A model generated the notes under the pieces. It was not told the origin of the DNA. It saw nothing but the letters and a program-made list of their open reading frames with translations, and did no database searches. DNA of 64,000 bases. Source: Tipula vernalis. Lineage: Eukaryota > Arthropoda > Insecta > Diptera > Tipulidae. The position numbers and the translations under genes are program-made. The stretch is taken from contig OY282559.1 of the NCBI GenBank assembly GCA_958295665.1, forward strand, positions 250,414,764 to 250,478,763, given 5' to 3'. Shown in pieces: positions 22,191 through 34,867 of this stretch; the first letter of the stretch is position 1, and every line of letters starts with the position of its first letter.

Positions 22191-23160
22191 TTTTGATAAC
22201 AATAAAAGTATATTATTTGTCTTTTACAAATTGTAACTAACCTGGAGTATGCAAAGGCATATAATATATTTACCTAGATAACCATTGTTATAGCGTAAAT
22301 AATTTAATTATAAAAAAATGCGTGGAATTATAGTAACATAGTCACATACTCACACCGTGCCCAATCAAATTATATTAAAAGTTTAGAGACTCAACTTCAC
22401 TCTTTCTTGACCAACTTCAATTATAGTTTTCCAGTTGATTCATAATAAATTTAATGGAATATTACGGACTTCTTAGTAAACTTGGTCACTAATAACTTGG
22501 GACGGTAGTCAGGCATAAAGCGTCCATTCCGGTTTATTCCGTATCGTATTTATCGTTTTATGAAAAATTTCCTATAAAGGTTTGATAGGTGCTTGCGTTT
22601 TAATTTTGATCACCTTGAGTATAATTTTTCACAAATGAAATGCGAATTTCCCATTTTTGTGTCCCTCATGGGCAATCGTTTCTATAACATTGTAATGATT
22701 TGACCTAAACGCACCATTTTGTAATTAACTGAAACGAATCCAGTTACGCCTGGAATTCTAAAGCATGTTGCAATAAGAGCACCATACTTAACTGTACGAC
22801 ATTTTTTCTATAACGTTAGCAGTTAAAAAAAAATTCATAAATTGCACCTGTCAACGAGTACTATATGGAACGGTATACGAGAAAACAACGAGTTATTATT
22901 GCTACAAGGAACCTCAGCAAGTAAACGACAATTTAACACGTGAATGAGCAAAATTGTCGAGTTTTGGGTGTGAGGAACCCAATAGTGGTTCAAGAGAAAC
23001 CGGTGTATCTACCACGCGCCAATGTTTATGCGGGTTTTGGGCTGGGTGTAGTGATTCGGGCGGTATTTAACTGATTTTTTTTGGCCAGAATTGATTGATT
23101 TGGATTTTGAAGACATGTAGCTCCAGAAGAACACTGAGTGGCCGCCGTGCAAATAAATTA
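22095..23160 (-). promoter_or_regulatory. Upstream region of the protease homologue, duplicated at 4.3-5.1 kb
   Basis: The segment before the ATG contains a TATATTATAT stretch (near 22262) about 70 bp upstream of the coding start, a plausible TATA element. Most of the next 900 bp is conserved in the second copy, including a GAACCCAATAGTGGTTC block near 22975. The 22501-22930 part is unique to this copy and may be an insertion. Confidence 0.5.
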
Positions 23161-23570
23161 GTACTCCTCGGACGACACTTTTCCCACAAAGCCCCGTTAA
23201 AGATCACCAAACCAACCATTTATATTTTACAAACATTTTCCGTTATTTTGGGCAAGCAAGGTCCTTAAAGATGTCACGGCTTTTCTTAAGTTTGGAGACT
23301 CCTTCCCCAATATCAAATTTGGCCACGACAATAAATTGGTTTGTAAATCTAATTTTAATTAAATAAAGCCCTATAGCTTTTTCGTTCTGTCTAACGTTTA
23401 GAGGTTTATTTTTATTAAATAAAATTATTTGCAAATAGATGGAACAAATTTTCTACGAACATCAATAATTAGCAAGGTAATTTGCTAATTCGCTTATTAA
23501 TGTGCCAATTTTTTATTTTTATTTTGTAATGATTGCTTTGTGGCCTTCTTTAAGGGTTATATATGGGGAA

Positions 23571-23740
23571 ATCCAGGGGGGCTATTTGGGAATTCGATTC
23601 GAACGTGATCGAGTCTTCGATATATTAGATTCCTATCTGAATTGAATCAGATTCATTCGTTTCTTATTTAAATCAAATATGAATCTAATACATCGAAGAC
23701 TCAATCACGTTCGAATCGAATTCCCAAATATCCCCCCAGA
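23571..23740. repeat. Near-perfect palindrome, foldback MITE
   Basis: Arms of about 70 bp (left from AAATCCAGGGGGGCTATTTGG, right ending CCAAATATCCCCCCAGATTT) are inverted copies with few mismatches. Both arms carry GGAATTCGATTCGAACGTGA. The loop is short (23640-23665). It should extrude as a cruciform or hairpin. Confidence 0.85.
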
Positions 23741-23782
23741 TTTCAATTTTAATTTTTGTTGTTTTTTTACCGAGCGAATGTA

Positions 23783-25080
23783 CGAGGGCGAATCAAAATG
23801 TCTTACAATATCATATGAAAAAAAAGAATGAGTGAGACAGCAATATTTTTATTTTTCGACTTAATCTCCTTTAAGGTTTATACATTTGTTACATCGGTCA
23901 ATTAACTTGTCGAAGCCCTCTAAAAAAAAAGTTTTCTTTTGCTCCATAAAATATTCATTTACAACAAACTGTACTTCAGAATCACTGGAAAATTTCCGGC
24001 CCCTTAATTTTTTTTCAAATTGGGAAACAGAAAGTAGTCACTGGGTGCCAAGTCTGGACTGTATGGTGGATGCGGAATTTCCACGAAGCCGCAGTCCATT
24101 AATGCAGCTTGAGCAACTTTAGCCTTGTGCACTAGTGCATTGTCGTGAAGAAGTAAGGTTTTTTTTGTAACTTTCTTTGGCCGTTTTTCCCGGATCGCTT
24201 TTTTCAATTTCTGCAAAACTCTGCGTAATAGATGCCTGTGATTGTGGTTTTCGGTGGCATATAATCAATCATCAATATCCCTTCAGTATCCCAAAAAATT
24301 GTTGCCAAAACCTTACCAGCAGACGGTTGAGTTTTGAATTTCTTTGGTGGTGGTTCACCACGTTTAATCCATTGCATCAATTCTTGTTTGGATTCCGGAT
24401 CCCAATGATGAATCCATGTTTCATCGCCTGTTATTATGTTATCCAAGAAGTTTTCTGGATCTTCTTCATACATTTCTAAAATCGCCTTTGAAGTTTGAAC
24501 ACGAATTTTCTTTTGTTGTGCAGTCAACAAACGGGGAACCCATCACGCACTTACTTTTGACACGTGTAGGTGGTCATGTAATATGGTATAAGTGGTACCA
24601 TATGAAAGGGAAAGTCTCCACGCTAACCGCGAAACAGAAATACGGCGGTCCTCTAATACAATTGATTCTGCCAAAAGTATGTTTTCATGGCTAATAGAAT
24701 CTGCGGGACGACCCGGGCGGTTGTCGTCTTCTAATGACTCCCGACCACTTTTGAACAATTTTACCCACCTTGTTATACTGTAGAATATGATGGTACAAAT
24801 TCGCCGTAACCTTTTGATATATAATTGAATATATAAATTGCATTGCGTCCATCTTTACAGAAAAATTTAATAACGGCACGATATTCAATTTCATTCATTT
24901 TAGAATTTTTTTCAAAACACGGGCTGCTAAATTGAAGAAAACAAACGAACTGTAAAATTTACATCGAATTTTGTTTCTATAAGTTTCACCGCGACAAAAT
25001 TTTTTTTAAAAAGTTATATAGTTGTCTCACTCACTCTTTTTTTTTCATATGATATTGCAAGACATTTTGATTCACCCTCG
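23783..25080 (-). mobile_element. Full-length mariner transposon
   Basis: The 1298-bp element begins CGAGGGCGAATCAAAATG and ends with its inverse, CATTTTGATTCACCCTCG. TA dinucleotides flank both sides (23781-23782 and 25081-25082). Terminal inverted repeats are about 60 bp with a few mismatches. It contains a single transposase gene in reverse. Confidence 0.95.
23861..24898 (-). pseudogene. mariner transposase, inactivated
   Basis: ATG at 24898 and stop at 23861 span 346 codons, the normal mariner length. Helix-turn-helix DNA-binding parts include STITRWVK-like sequence and DDNRPGRPADSISHEN. The catalytic triad is visible: GDETWIHHWDPESKQ (first Asp, about 24440), LLHDNALVHKA (second, about 24140) and YSPDLAPSDYFLF (third, about 24040), giving DD34D. 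Damage is a frameshift near 24775, a TGA in place of CGA at 24543, a frameshift near 24205 and another in an A-run near 24005. It is a dead copy but recently enough inserted for its ends to be clear. Confidence 0.93.
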
Positions 25081-25419
25081 TAGTAAAGCTGATGTTTTAT
25101 TGCACTTATATTTTCAGTTAGTAATCGCTTTCCAGTTTTGTGGTTATTTAAAAAAGCAATTGTCGAAGTACAACAGCAACACCCCCTAAAATAAAATTTA
25201 TTTATTACGTGAGTATTATTTTAGAAATAAAAACAATCGTGAATTTCTAATGTTGGGATTCTCCATCTTCGTTGTAATAAATTAATTAGGCAAATATAAA
25301 CGAAAATTGTCGGAAATCTCATAAATTTATCAACAAGATTGAAGTTTGATTCTGAACTTCATTCAATTTTAAATGAATGGTGTAAAATTACTCAATTATT
25401 AAATAGAGAAAATTTGGAG

Positions 25420-25637
25420 CCATAATAATTGGTTTTTTCGCTGGCGCTACAATCCATAGAGGAATTTGGCTTCTTCATGATGAAGGTTCATAATCATTAT
25501 TTAACGGATAATGAGTGACTAGTTCATTTATCCTACATTAAACCAGCCGTAATTTTTTCATCACTCGGCGGGAATCGAAGCCGGGACCTCGGGAGCTTAA
25601 GGCAAGCATGCGAACCACTGTGCCACGCGGGCGGCCA
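25420..25637 (-). repeat. tRNA-derived SINE
   Basis: On the minus strand the head contains an RNA polymerase III A box (TGGCACAGTGGT) and, about 40 bases on, a B box (GGCTTCGATTCCC), the spacing of a tRNA gene. It begins near GGCCGCCCGCGTGGC. The sequence does not fold into a full tRNA, and an AT-rich body follows (TGATGAAAAAATTACGGC...). This is the design of a tRNA-headed SINE rather than a tRNA gene. The 3' boundary near 25420 is approximate. Confidence 0.75.
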
Positions 25638-26120
25638 CCAGTACAAAACGTAAAAAAACAATAGAAATGAAATAAAAACATTCCTAATAAAATTACAAAA
25701 AATCACTTTTATTTTTTGTAACTTATGTAAATAAAAAAACTCATCTATGAAAACGTTGGGCGAAGTTTAAGTAGGTTACGCATTTTAAATGGCAATTATA
25801 GGCAAACAAATTTAGTTTGTACGGTTCGCGAAAACAATCCGACAAGAATATGCCATAATGTACCATATGCCATTGTGTACCAACGAATGTTATTTATTCG
25901 AGCAAGCTGAGATCTACACTCAGTGTACGAGTCCGAGCTGAGATCCGGACCCAAAACGAATAAATTACGGATAATCTCAAATTCGGAAATTTTCATGATT
26001 ACTAAACTTGATTTTACTAAAGTAAAAGAAACTTAAACTATACCTTGAGGATTGCATTTCTACTCTTAAAAAAATACCTAATCAAGAAAGCAAGACACAT
26101 CCGAAATGTTCAGGAATAAT

Positions 26121-26235
26121 GGGCCCGATTCTGAGTTCAAACATTTTATGTTGTTATTTTTGCAATGCAAACTCATATAGGAAACGGCAAAATAAAATAA
26201 CGTAACTTGAATTTTATCGTTTCAGAATCGGGCCC
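26121..26235. mobile_element. 115-bp MITE, AAT target duplication
   Basis: Perfect 14-bp inverted termini GGGCCCGATTCTGA enclose 115 bp. AAT flanks both sides (26118-26120 and 26236-26238). Confidence 0.85.
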
Positions 26236-26283
26236 AATAGCTTGAATAGTAATACCAACTTTAATAGAGCACAACTAATACCT

Positions 26284-26884
26284 CCCCCCCCCCCCCCCCC
26301 CTATTATGGTTCTCACCTCATCGATGAGTGGCCGTGACTCGAAAAGTCGTGAGTTCTGTTTTGGTATTATGGTTTTCACTTTTATTTTGGCGAGAGTTGT
26401 GCGCGGCTGATGTTTTTGGTTTTGTTAATTATGACAATTTCCTTTCGTTTTAAAGTTGGCAGCTCAGTAGGTAATTTTAAATTTTTTGAAACAGATTTTT
26501 GTACACATTTGAATTTTTTGTACACTCTAGAATGAAGCTGGAGGGAAATAAATGTACATACGCATTTTGTTATTGTACAAAATATTTTAAAATACGATTT
26601 AAAAAATAATAAATTAAAAAATTGATTTTTATTAAATATTTAATTAGGAAATAATTATACTGTTTAAAATATTTTGCCTGTAAAAAAATTTGTTTTGTTT
26701 TTATTCCCATAATTTCTTTATTCCTTACAAAAAATCGCACTACTTAGTCACCGGGAATATTAGGCGAGCAATTTTGAAATTACTCTCACTTACTTTACAC
26801 TCACGGCGAGAACCATCATACCAAAATTTGATTTAGGTGACTTGAAGTCGCCAAGTGACTCTTAGGTGAGAACCTTAATAGGGA
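26284..26884. mobile_element. Foldback MITE preceded by an 18-base C tract
   Basis: Inverted termini CCCCTATTATGGTTCTCACC (26298) and its counterpart ending near 26884 (GGTGAGAACCTTAATAGGG) continue inward with GACTCGAAAAGTC-like sequence. The poly-C run 26284-26301 overlaps the left end and is likely length-variable. Confidence 0.75.
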
Positions 26885-26977
26885 CATAAATTATCAATGC
26901 TAAACCATGACAATTGTAGAAACGGTATAAACGCGAAATATACATTGTTCGGCCAGCTAAAATAGCATTCACGATTC

Positions 26978-27105
26978 ACCCCTATTATGATTGTCGATTC
27001 GAAGAACAATCGACACGGCTCTGTGTTGCCTTTTCGTTTTTTCATTTGATATTAACAGTATGAAAAACGAAAAGACAACACAATTTTGTCGATCATAATA
27101 GGAGT
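26978..27105. mobile_element. 128-bp palindromic MITE
   Basis: The left end CACCCCTATTATGATTGTCG and the right end CGATCATAATAGGAGTG are inverted. The arms also share AAACGAAAAGACAACACA with its reverse. It shows the same CCTATTATG core as the neighbouring foldback at 26298. Confidence 0.8.
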
Positions 27106-27112
27106 GATTGCT

Positions 27113-27160
27113 AAATATCATTGATATGAAAATAACTTTTCATATCAATGATATTTAGTA
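27113..27160. repeat. Perfect short palindrome
   Basis: AAATATCATTGATATGAAAA is followed after four bases by its exact reverse complement, giving a 20-bp stem. It lies 260 bp downstream of mib1, so it could affect read-through, but no function is shown. Confidence 0.8.
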
Positions 27161-27420
27161 ATTTGTGGAAATGATATTCAGCATTATTTTGTAGCAATGC
27201 TATGCTATAAAAGGGTCAATAGACAGATAAAATCCAAAGATGTGTTTTATATAATATCATTTTATTTATATCACCTAATTATGATATTTTAAAAAGAACA
27301 ATAAAAAAAAGAATTTTTTTTAAATGATTTAATCAATAATAATAATAATTTTATATAATAATCAATAAGTAAAAATAATACTTTTCTATTATTATATAAT
27401 ATAAGACCTGTAGCTTAAAT

Positions 27421-30400
27421 CTAAAAAATAAGAATACGTTTCTCGACCGTTTTTCTACAAATTGGACATCCTTCAATTTGATCGCCACACATTTGACATG
27501 TACCGTGGCCACACAAAAATATCATATTTTTGATACGATCAAAACATACTGGACACATTGTCTGAAAAAGGCATAACCGAAGATTTACATATAAACATAA
27601 CAAATAAATTGTTTAGCAAATTACCTGCTCGCGAATGTCGCGTAGTTGTTGTTGCAATTTTTGGATATGATTCATCGAAACGTTAGTATTATTACCACCA
27701 CTAGCATTGTTAGTGGTATTAATATTAGAGGTTCCCGGTTTATTTGCAATTGTGTCCGGTGAAGTTGTATTATTCATAGCAACACCATGACCAGAATTAT
27801 TAACACTTTCCAATGGAATTTCCTTTTTATCATCGTGCGTAATGCTAGGGCCTACCTTTGAGATTACACCCTCACCGCCACAACACACACTTAACGGAAC
27901 CGCCTCCTCGATTGGAGTGCGACATTCAACACATTTTTTCATTATGGTCGAACAACTTTCACACGCAACCATGTGGCCACATGGTTTGAAAAAAACACTA
28001 GCCCGCTTATCCGAGCACACAAGACACTCATCAATTTTGTCTTTTGCATTCACAGTCTCACGACAAATTAAACATTTTTTAACGCGTGGTGCACACGATT
28101 CACAACAACATACATGACCGCATGGCTTAAATAGGGTATCACGTTTTTTATCAGAACAAATAAGACACTCATCAAGAGGTCCTGACGTATTCGCCGCAAT
28201 TGAATCAATATCGACGTTAGCAACATTTCCGGGTAGCTCCAGATCATCAGTTTTACGTTCCTTGAAGCATTTTATTAATGTCTTACATAAATTAGGGTCT
28301 GGACACAAATCCAAGGGAGTTTGAAGTTTACGATTTTTAATAGTCAAGTCTGCACCATTTGCAGCTAAGAAGCACGCAATGGATGCTGATGCTTTCTTAT
28401 CGGTGTGCTGTGAAAGACTCGAGCAAGTTAAATATTTTATTGATGCAACAAGTACTTACACATACACTTACGTTTCTCAGTCCCATTAGTAATTTACCAA
28501 ATCCTTCACTTTCTTGCAATTGTTTGATTTGCGATAATGTATGATGTCTTAATGCCTCATGTAATGGTGTATCCCCATCTTTGTCTGGTATATTAAGATT
28601 TGCTTTACCTCGAACAAGTAGCTAAAAATTTGATTTTCATTCGAGATTAAATAACTCGAAAATTTAATGCAAATTAGAAATTTGTTAATCTACTTACTTT
28701 CACTATTTGAACGTGTTGTCGTTCTACAGCTAAATGCAATGCAGTCTGTTGATTAACATTTTGTTTATCCATATCGGCGTTGCCCATGTTAATCAAAAGA
28801 TCAGCGATTTCCACGTGATTGTTGAGGGCCGCCAAATGTAATGCCGTATAACCATCGTCTTTCTTTTCTTCAACGATCCACAACCGATTCGTTTTGATTA
28901 ACTTGGTAAGAAGTATTTTCATAGCCGATGGATTTCCTTTTAATGCAGCATGATGTAATGCGTTGAACCCGTTATTATTGGTTAATGTAATATCAGCACC
29001 ATAATCCAAAAGAAGAGATAACATTTCGTCTTGTTCTTTAGAGATTGCATCATGAAGTGGTGTATCACCTTCTGAGTCTTGTAGACTATGATGGCAGTGA
29101 AGTTCTAATAGTTTACGTACCAATTGTAACTGACCCTTGTTAATGGCGATATGCAAGGCAGTTTGTCGCCTCTTGTTGCGCGCATTTAAATCAGCACCTG
29201 CTTGTGACAATAGTTGCATCACACCGGGTTCATCACCAAAAGCAGCATGATGAATAGCGCGATCGCCGTCTTTATCCTCAATTTCAACATCAGCCTTGTA
29301 TTTGAGCAGAATTTGAATTACATCCAAATGACCATTTTGGCTAGCTGCCTGAAGGGCTGTATGTCCTGCAAATACACCATTAACATCGGCTTTGGTTTTA
29401 TTATCACCGTTTTGATTTTGCTCTTTTAAAAATTCTTCACATTTCGCGGCATCACCGTTTGCGGCTGCCTTGACCAATTCTTCAGTCACATTTTCAGAGA
29501 CTCTCGGCTCAAAGAGTTGTTTAAGGAAATCAGAAATTTTATCATCGTTTCCGGGAAGAATAGCAGAATAATCGCCAACTTTGGTAACAGCGAGTGGATT
29601 ATAAGTCCAGCATGTATTACAGACTTCAATTTTCAAATCATTGTCATGATAAACTTGTTGAACGCGCCCTACTTTACCCAAAGTAGGAGCCATTGCCTCA
29701 GCCCATTCTCCATGTCCGCGTTGCAATATTTTGATTCGTTCTAAATCATTACAAATCTTAACATAATCACCAACACTAAACTGTACGGTGCCACTATCAT
29801 TTGGCAACGCAGGTGGTGATGAGATTTTTGTTAGAACAGCTGGGTTGAATGTCCATCGATTTGAACTATTGGGGTAAGCAACAACAATATCTTGATCCTC
29901 ATCAATACCCACAATAGTTCCTGGATTACTTAGACATTCAAACATTCCCTCCGTCCATCCGCCATGTCCATGTTGTAACGACTGTACGATTTCTAATTCT
30001 AAATCAACAGTAACTTGATCACCAATCTGAAGTCCATGAGAGCCTTTGCCATGTACGTTTTCTCCAAGCAATGGTAAATGATCACGATACACAGTTGTTC
30101 CCTTTGCATCATTTACAACCTTTAAATCGGCCATACCTTCAAAGCCCACACGATACAAGTTTTTCGCTCCATTATCCCAAACAACATAAGCTGCAGATTT
30201 TGGTGAAGCTGCCGACCAATCTTGGATTTCGTTCACCTTACCACGACGCCCATTTCCACCATCCTGATCCTCCCATTGCCAGTCAACACCCCGAACCACT
30301 CGAGCACCCGGAAATATACCGCGAATAGCAATTTTCTTCGACTTGCGCCTCGGTTCTAATAAAATTCTTTCACCAGCCGGTGTAGCAATCCTGTAAAATC

Positions 30401-31151
30401 GATGTCGCAGCTGATGTTTATCGCCATGATAGCATGTCGAACACAAATCATAATTAGCACATTCAGCACATTTCCAGCGTATCCCAAAAATTGGTTGTTG
30501 CCTACATGTATCACACATCGTCCCATCATGTTTTACTCCGGTCGGAGCGCTGTCTAATATTCGTAAATCGTATGCAATCGCACATCGATAATTTGCAGCC
30601 GTTCCATTGTCCCATACAACAACGACTTCTTCGGCTGATTCGAAATTTCGCACAGTTCCTACGTGACCTTCACCTCCGTCCTATATAAAATAAATGAATA
30701 AATAATAAAACAATTATCTTTAAATTAAATTAATTATTAGGTTAAAATGTTTTAATAATAAACTCATCACAAAACATCAAACGACATAAATAGTATTTCC
30801 ATAAACTAAAATACATTTTCATTTATATCGCAGAGTTGATTTCTGATTAAACACATACACATGTAAAAAAAAAATTCTGTAAAAAATGTTTGTTAATTAA
30901 ACATTTTTAATACAAAAACAAATATTATTAAATAATAATTTACAGAAATAATCGGTAATGGAACTGTATTAGATAATGCAAGCAATAATAGTTAATAAGA
31001 AATAGAAAATCTTCACCTGTTTGCCCCATTTCCAATTTGGTCCTCTTATGACCCGTGTACCAACACCTTCCATATGATATCGTGTTGCACGGGCATTTGC
31101 AACAGCATTTACAGTGCTCGGAGATTCTAGCGTAGCTGTACCGCAAGCCAT
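27421..31151 (-). CDS. mib1: E3 ubiquitin-protein ligase mind bomb 1
   Basis: Five coding exons (31151-31017, 30680-28698, 28621-28472, 28407-27625, 27561-27421), all in phase 0 with GT-AG introns, encode 1063 residues. Order: MIB/HERC2 domain (about 28-90; [13 protein letters not shown] spans intron 1), ZZ zinc finger (about 96-142), second MIB/HERC2 domain (about 165-240), the MIB-specific SH3-like repeats (about 260-430), ankyrin repeats (about 450-790), then RING fingers at about 837-875, 884-922 and 1020-1055. The C-terminus [11 protein letters not shown] is that of the family, where the last RING carries ligase activity. Mib1 ubiquitinates Delta and Serrate/Jagged in signal-sending cells to drive ligand endocytosis and Notch activation. 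A low-complexity Asn/Thr/Gly linker (about 945-1005) separates RING 2 from RING 3. No disabling changes are seen. Confidence 0.98.
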
Positions 31152-31985
31152 TTAAATATTCTAATTCTACAGTAACTCGTTTTTTTTACTAACTAAATGT
31201 TGGCCAATAATCACAAAAATATTTTTACACTACTTTCTTCCATTCCATAAAGAAATGAAAATGAATAAACATAAAATGTCATATTTTAGTATTCGATATG
31301 GACGGTTTAGAGCGCTGCAGTCGGTAGAAAGTTTTATTCTTTCGTTAAACTCAACGAAATATTTTCAAATTTTACCGATATTCTTGATCCGACGAACTGC
31401 CACTCACGCCTACTTAATGGACCCTATTCCAACATAAAAATCGACAGTCCATTGTGTTTAATTCAAACGCATTACCTAACCTCTTGATCAATGCATCCAG
31501 CGTTACTCTGTTGTTGAATAAAATCATGCGATCATCAACGTTTATCAATGATCAGTTTGAAATAAATTAAATAGAGCGCTATGTTGACCGTAAAATCATA
31601 GCAGCTGGAAAGACGGTAGCGCGGTAATCAATGCTGTGGTTTTTTTGGAAAACTAATTAACTACAAAAAGTAAATTTTTCAGAAAACGCGTTTGAAATAA
31701 AAAGTCACAATAGGTTTTAGTAGTAATTACTCATTTTTATTTAGATTTTCCGGAGAAATGGAGGGAAATATTGGATAACTGAAATTTATTTTTGAAACTA
31801 GCTAATTGTCGAGTTATTTTCATTCATAACTCAAAATCAACAAAAATGCAGTTAATTAGTTTTCCAAAAAAACCACACAGATATGTATATGTGCCATTTT
31901 CTCAAAAGAAATTTTTCGCGTCCGAAAAATGTATTATACTATTGCACATCGTGAAACTGAACTGGTCGAACAAACATATGCATGC
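31152..31985. other. mib1 upstream region, no other gene
   Basis: Probable 5' UTR and promoter of mib1 to about 31260, then AT-rich sequence. No conserved core-promoter motif could be assigned with confidence. Confidence 0.4.
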
Positions 31986-31989
31986 TCAT

Positions 31990-32600
31990 TTTGTCTCATT
32001 CGAAATTGATTTCTTGCATCGTAGCCAAACGCTTTCATCTCACCATGTCACCGAGAAACCTATTGCCGCCATTGGCGCAGTTGAAAAAACGTTATTCTCC
32101 GTGCCAGGGATATATTTCACGTCTTCAAGTCGTATTGGAAACCATTCGTCATTGCACCACGCTTCTAATTGTATCGTACCATAACCACAAATTTGCAGAC
32201 GTTCATCGTTTGCAACCGTCACGTACTGGTCAATTTCAATACATCAAGTTGCTGAACTATTCTCGTTTCGACGTCACGTGTTCGATGTGCCCGAGCTAGC
32301 CATACAATGTTGTATTTCAGCGAAACGTTTCGGTTGCAGTTCAAATTTTTCTTTAACTTTATCGACGTTTTGGTCTTCCCATTCATCTTCATCCAATTTC
32401 AAACACGGCAATAAAATATTCAATGTCTATCACGTCATGATGATACGAACCGTATCCGTTTTCGTAAATTTACTTCGATGTCGTACTTCTTTGTCACCTT
32501 ACCATCTCGCTGCAATCATTTCTGCTTTTCATCCACTTCTGTTGGCAATTTGGCATTAATGTTTCATCATTCACCAAGTCCAGCAATACCGGCTTCAGTT
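31990..32600 (-). pseudogene. Ty1/copia gag-pol remnant (protease region)
   Basis: The minus-strand frame at 32222-32040 reads VANDERLQICGYGTIQLEAW, then EDVKYIPGTENNVFST and AAIGFSVTW. These are motifs that follow the aspartic protease active site in copia polyproteins. Upstream (32225-32310), in a broken frame, are HVTSKRE and FSNLMY remnants, matching the segment after the protease. No complete frame or LTR was found nearby. Confidence 0.75.
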
Positions 32601-33135
32601 GAAATTACAAAGACTGTGCTCCGTTGATTTCGACAATAGTTATTTCTTAAAAAACGTGTATAATTTTCTTTAAGTACGTTGTCTTTTCTTTATAGTTTTG
32701 TTAAGTTTTTGCGCAATGCAACTGAGTATCCTTGTCATATAAACTTTTGTAGTTTCAGCAGAAAAAAACGCAAAATAAATTAATATTGCGTGTAAATAAT
32801 ATTAATTTTATTTTAATGCTCACGCTTGTCATATAAAAAGTGGCTCCTGATAGCGCTTTATATAAGTAGAGCCAAATATTTTTTATATTAGGTGATAGTT
32901 TGATGTTAATAGTATATTATTATTCAACGAGCATATAATGATAGCTGTTATTCACGAAGATGAAGTTTACCGACAAGAGCCGATAGGCGAGAGTCGTAAA
33001 TTATCTGAGTGACAGGAACAGCCATTATATGCGAGTAGAATACGATACTTTGTCCACGACCGATAAAAAATTGTGTTTTATTATAAAATCCTTTAAATAA
33101 ACCTAAAATAACTTCCGTCGACATTTTGACGTCTC

Positions 33136-33308
33136 AGTGCGAGTTTACGACCATTTTCTGAAGAAAAATTTTCAGCAGATTCAATATGTTTTAAATGGAA
33201 AACAAAAGAATTATGTACGGAAGGGGAAATTTGTTTACAAAATAGACTACGTCGATTGGTTGCTTGTTGAAAATTTTTCTTCAGAAAAAGGTCGTAAACT
33301 CGCACTCA
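33136..33308. mobile_element. 173-bp MITE, GAGTTTACGACC family
   Basis: Inverted ends CAGTGCGAGTTTACGACC and GGTCGTAAACTCGCACT enclose a palindromic interior with GAAAAATTTTCA arms. Related copies lie at 40130-41040. Confidence 0.85.
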
Positions 33309-33309
33309 G

Positions 33310-34867
33310 TTTAATAATAATGAAAACAGCAACAGACTACTAGATAACATTTCCAAAAATGAAATTTTTATTTGGTAGTAGTGAATAATAGAAGAAAAGA
33401 CTACTAGATAAACTAGCAGTGAATAATGGATATCATTATATGTAATTGAAGAAACACACGTATAATGAATATATTATACGTTAGTTGTGGACAAATATAT
33501 TTACATAGTTTACCAACAAATAGCGCCTCAAATTTAAATTCAGGTATAGAAAAATCAATGCTCTCGATAGCAGCTACCGGGAGCGAATAAAAAAACACAG
33601 TTATATTGAACAAAAATTATACATCTATGAAAAAATAAAAATTTAATACATACATTGTGACTCACACACTATTTAAGAATCTTCAATAGAATTTCCGTCT
33701 CAAAATCTGCAAGATTTCACTGGAAATGGTAAAGTTTTGAAATCTAAACGTTTTTAAATTTCTCTAAATATGTTTTATTCAAATTCTTTAAATTTAGCAA
33801 TCCTACAATTTAATGAAATGATGAAAATTTATTTACCAATGCTACTAATTTAAGAAATTTAGTACACACTTACTTCTAACGCACATAGAAGCTACACACT
33901 GGTTTTTTTCATTTCTCCGATTTAGAAGTCATTTTTGAGGAAGTATCATAAGATATGAAAATAAATATAGTAATTTGAATAACGAATAAAATGTGAAGCA
34001 AATTTAACATAAATTTTTGTAGCTTGTTTTCTTTAATTTAAAAACTACAAAAAAAAAATTTATTATGAAGATTACTTAATAAATCATCACAAAATTTAGT
34101 TTTATTCATCCAAAAAATTGTACATTTGTTCCTTTTGTATTATTTTAACTTTTTTTAATACAATATCCTCTATAAATTATTCATCTATTTATACATTTTC
34201 TGTTGTTTTTTTTAATTTCAATATTTATATAATATATTTTAAATTGTATTTAATTTTTACATCCTATTTTTTCGGCTTTAGATAAATTACAACAAAGACT
34301 TATTTGTTTAAGTATTATGTATAAATTATGACCAATATAAACATAATTTTTAATTTGTTTTCTTTTTTTTTTTTTTTTGTAATATTATTTTATACATAAT
34401 ATTTAAAATTAACTAAAAAATTCATTTTACTTATCACGTTAAAAAATAAAATAATAACTAAAAAATAATATTGATGATTTATCATAAAAAAATGTTTAAG
34501 ATAAACTAAAAATATACTTTTACCATTATATATTCTGTTCTAAACTACCTTCTTGAACTGTCATAATATGGTTCATTATTTAATTAATAATATATGTATG
34601 GTTTTAAAGTTATAGTTATTTAACATATTTAACAAAATTTGTTTGTAAAAAAAATAAAATTTAGTCTGCTTTCTTTGTAAACGATTTGTCAAAATAAAAT
34701 AAAATATAATTTAAAAAATAAATGTTCAACATTTTTCTTGAATTAAAGAAAAATAAAATAAAATAAAAATATGTTTTTTTTTTTATAAATTATATAGTAT
34801 AATAAATAATATTTTATTTATTTGTTTCTGTATTTTTTGATCTTATATTTATGTAATTGTTTTATTA
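33310..34867. other. AT-rich intergenic region between PCIF1 and mib1
   Basis: Very AT-rich with long A and T runs and no open frame of note. It should hold the 3' UTR of the minus-strand PCIF1 gene; an AATAAA lies a few bases after the stop codon (about 34860). Confidence 0.5.

Noticed and set aside
25555..25637. Functional tRNA gene
   Set aside because: A and B boxes are present but the acceptor and anticodon stems do not pair well and a non-tRNA body follows; called a SINE.
32278..32559. Plus-strand frame rich in Ser and Phe
   Set aside because: It is the antisense shadow of the copia remnant on the minus strand.
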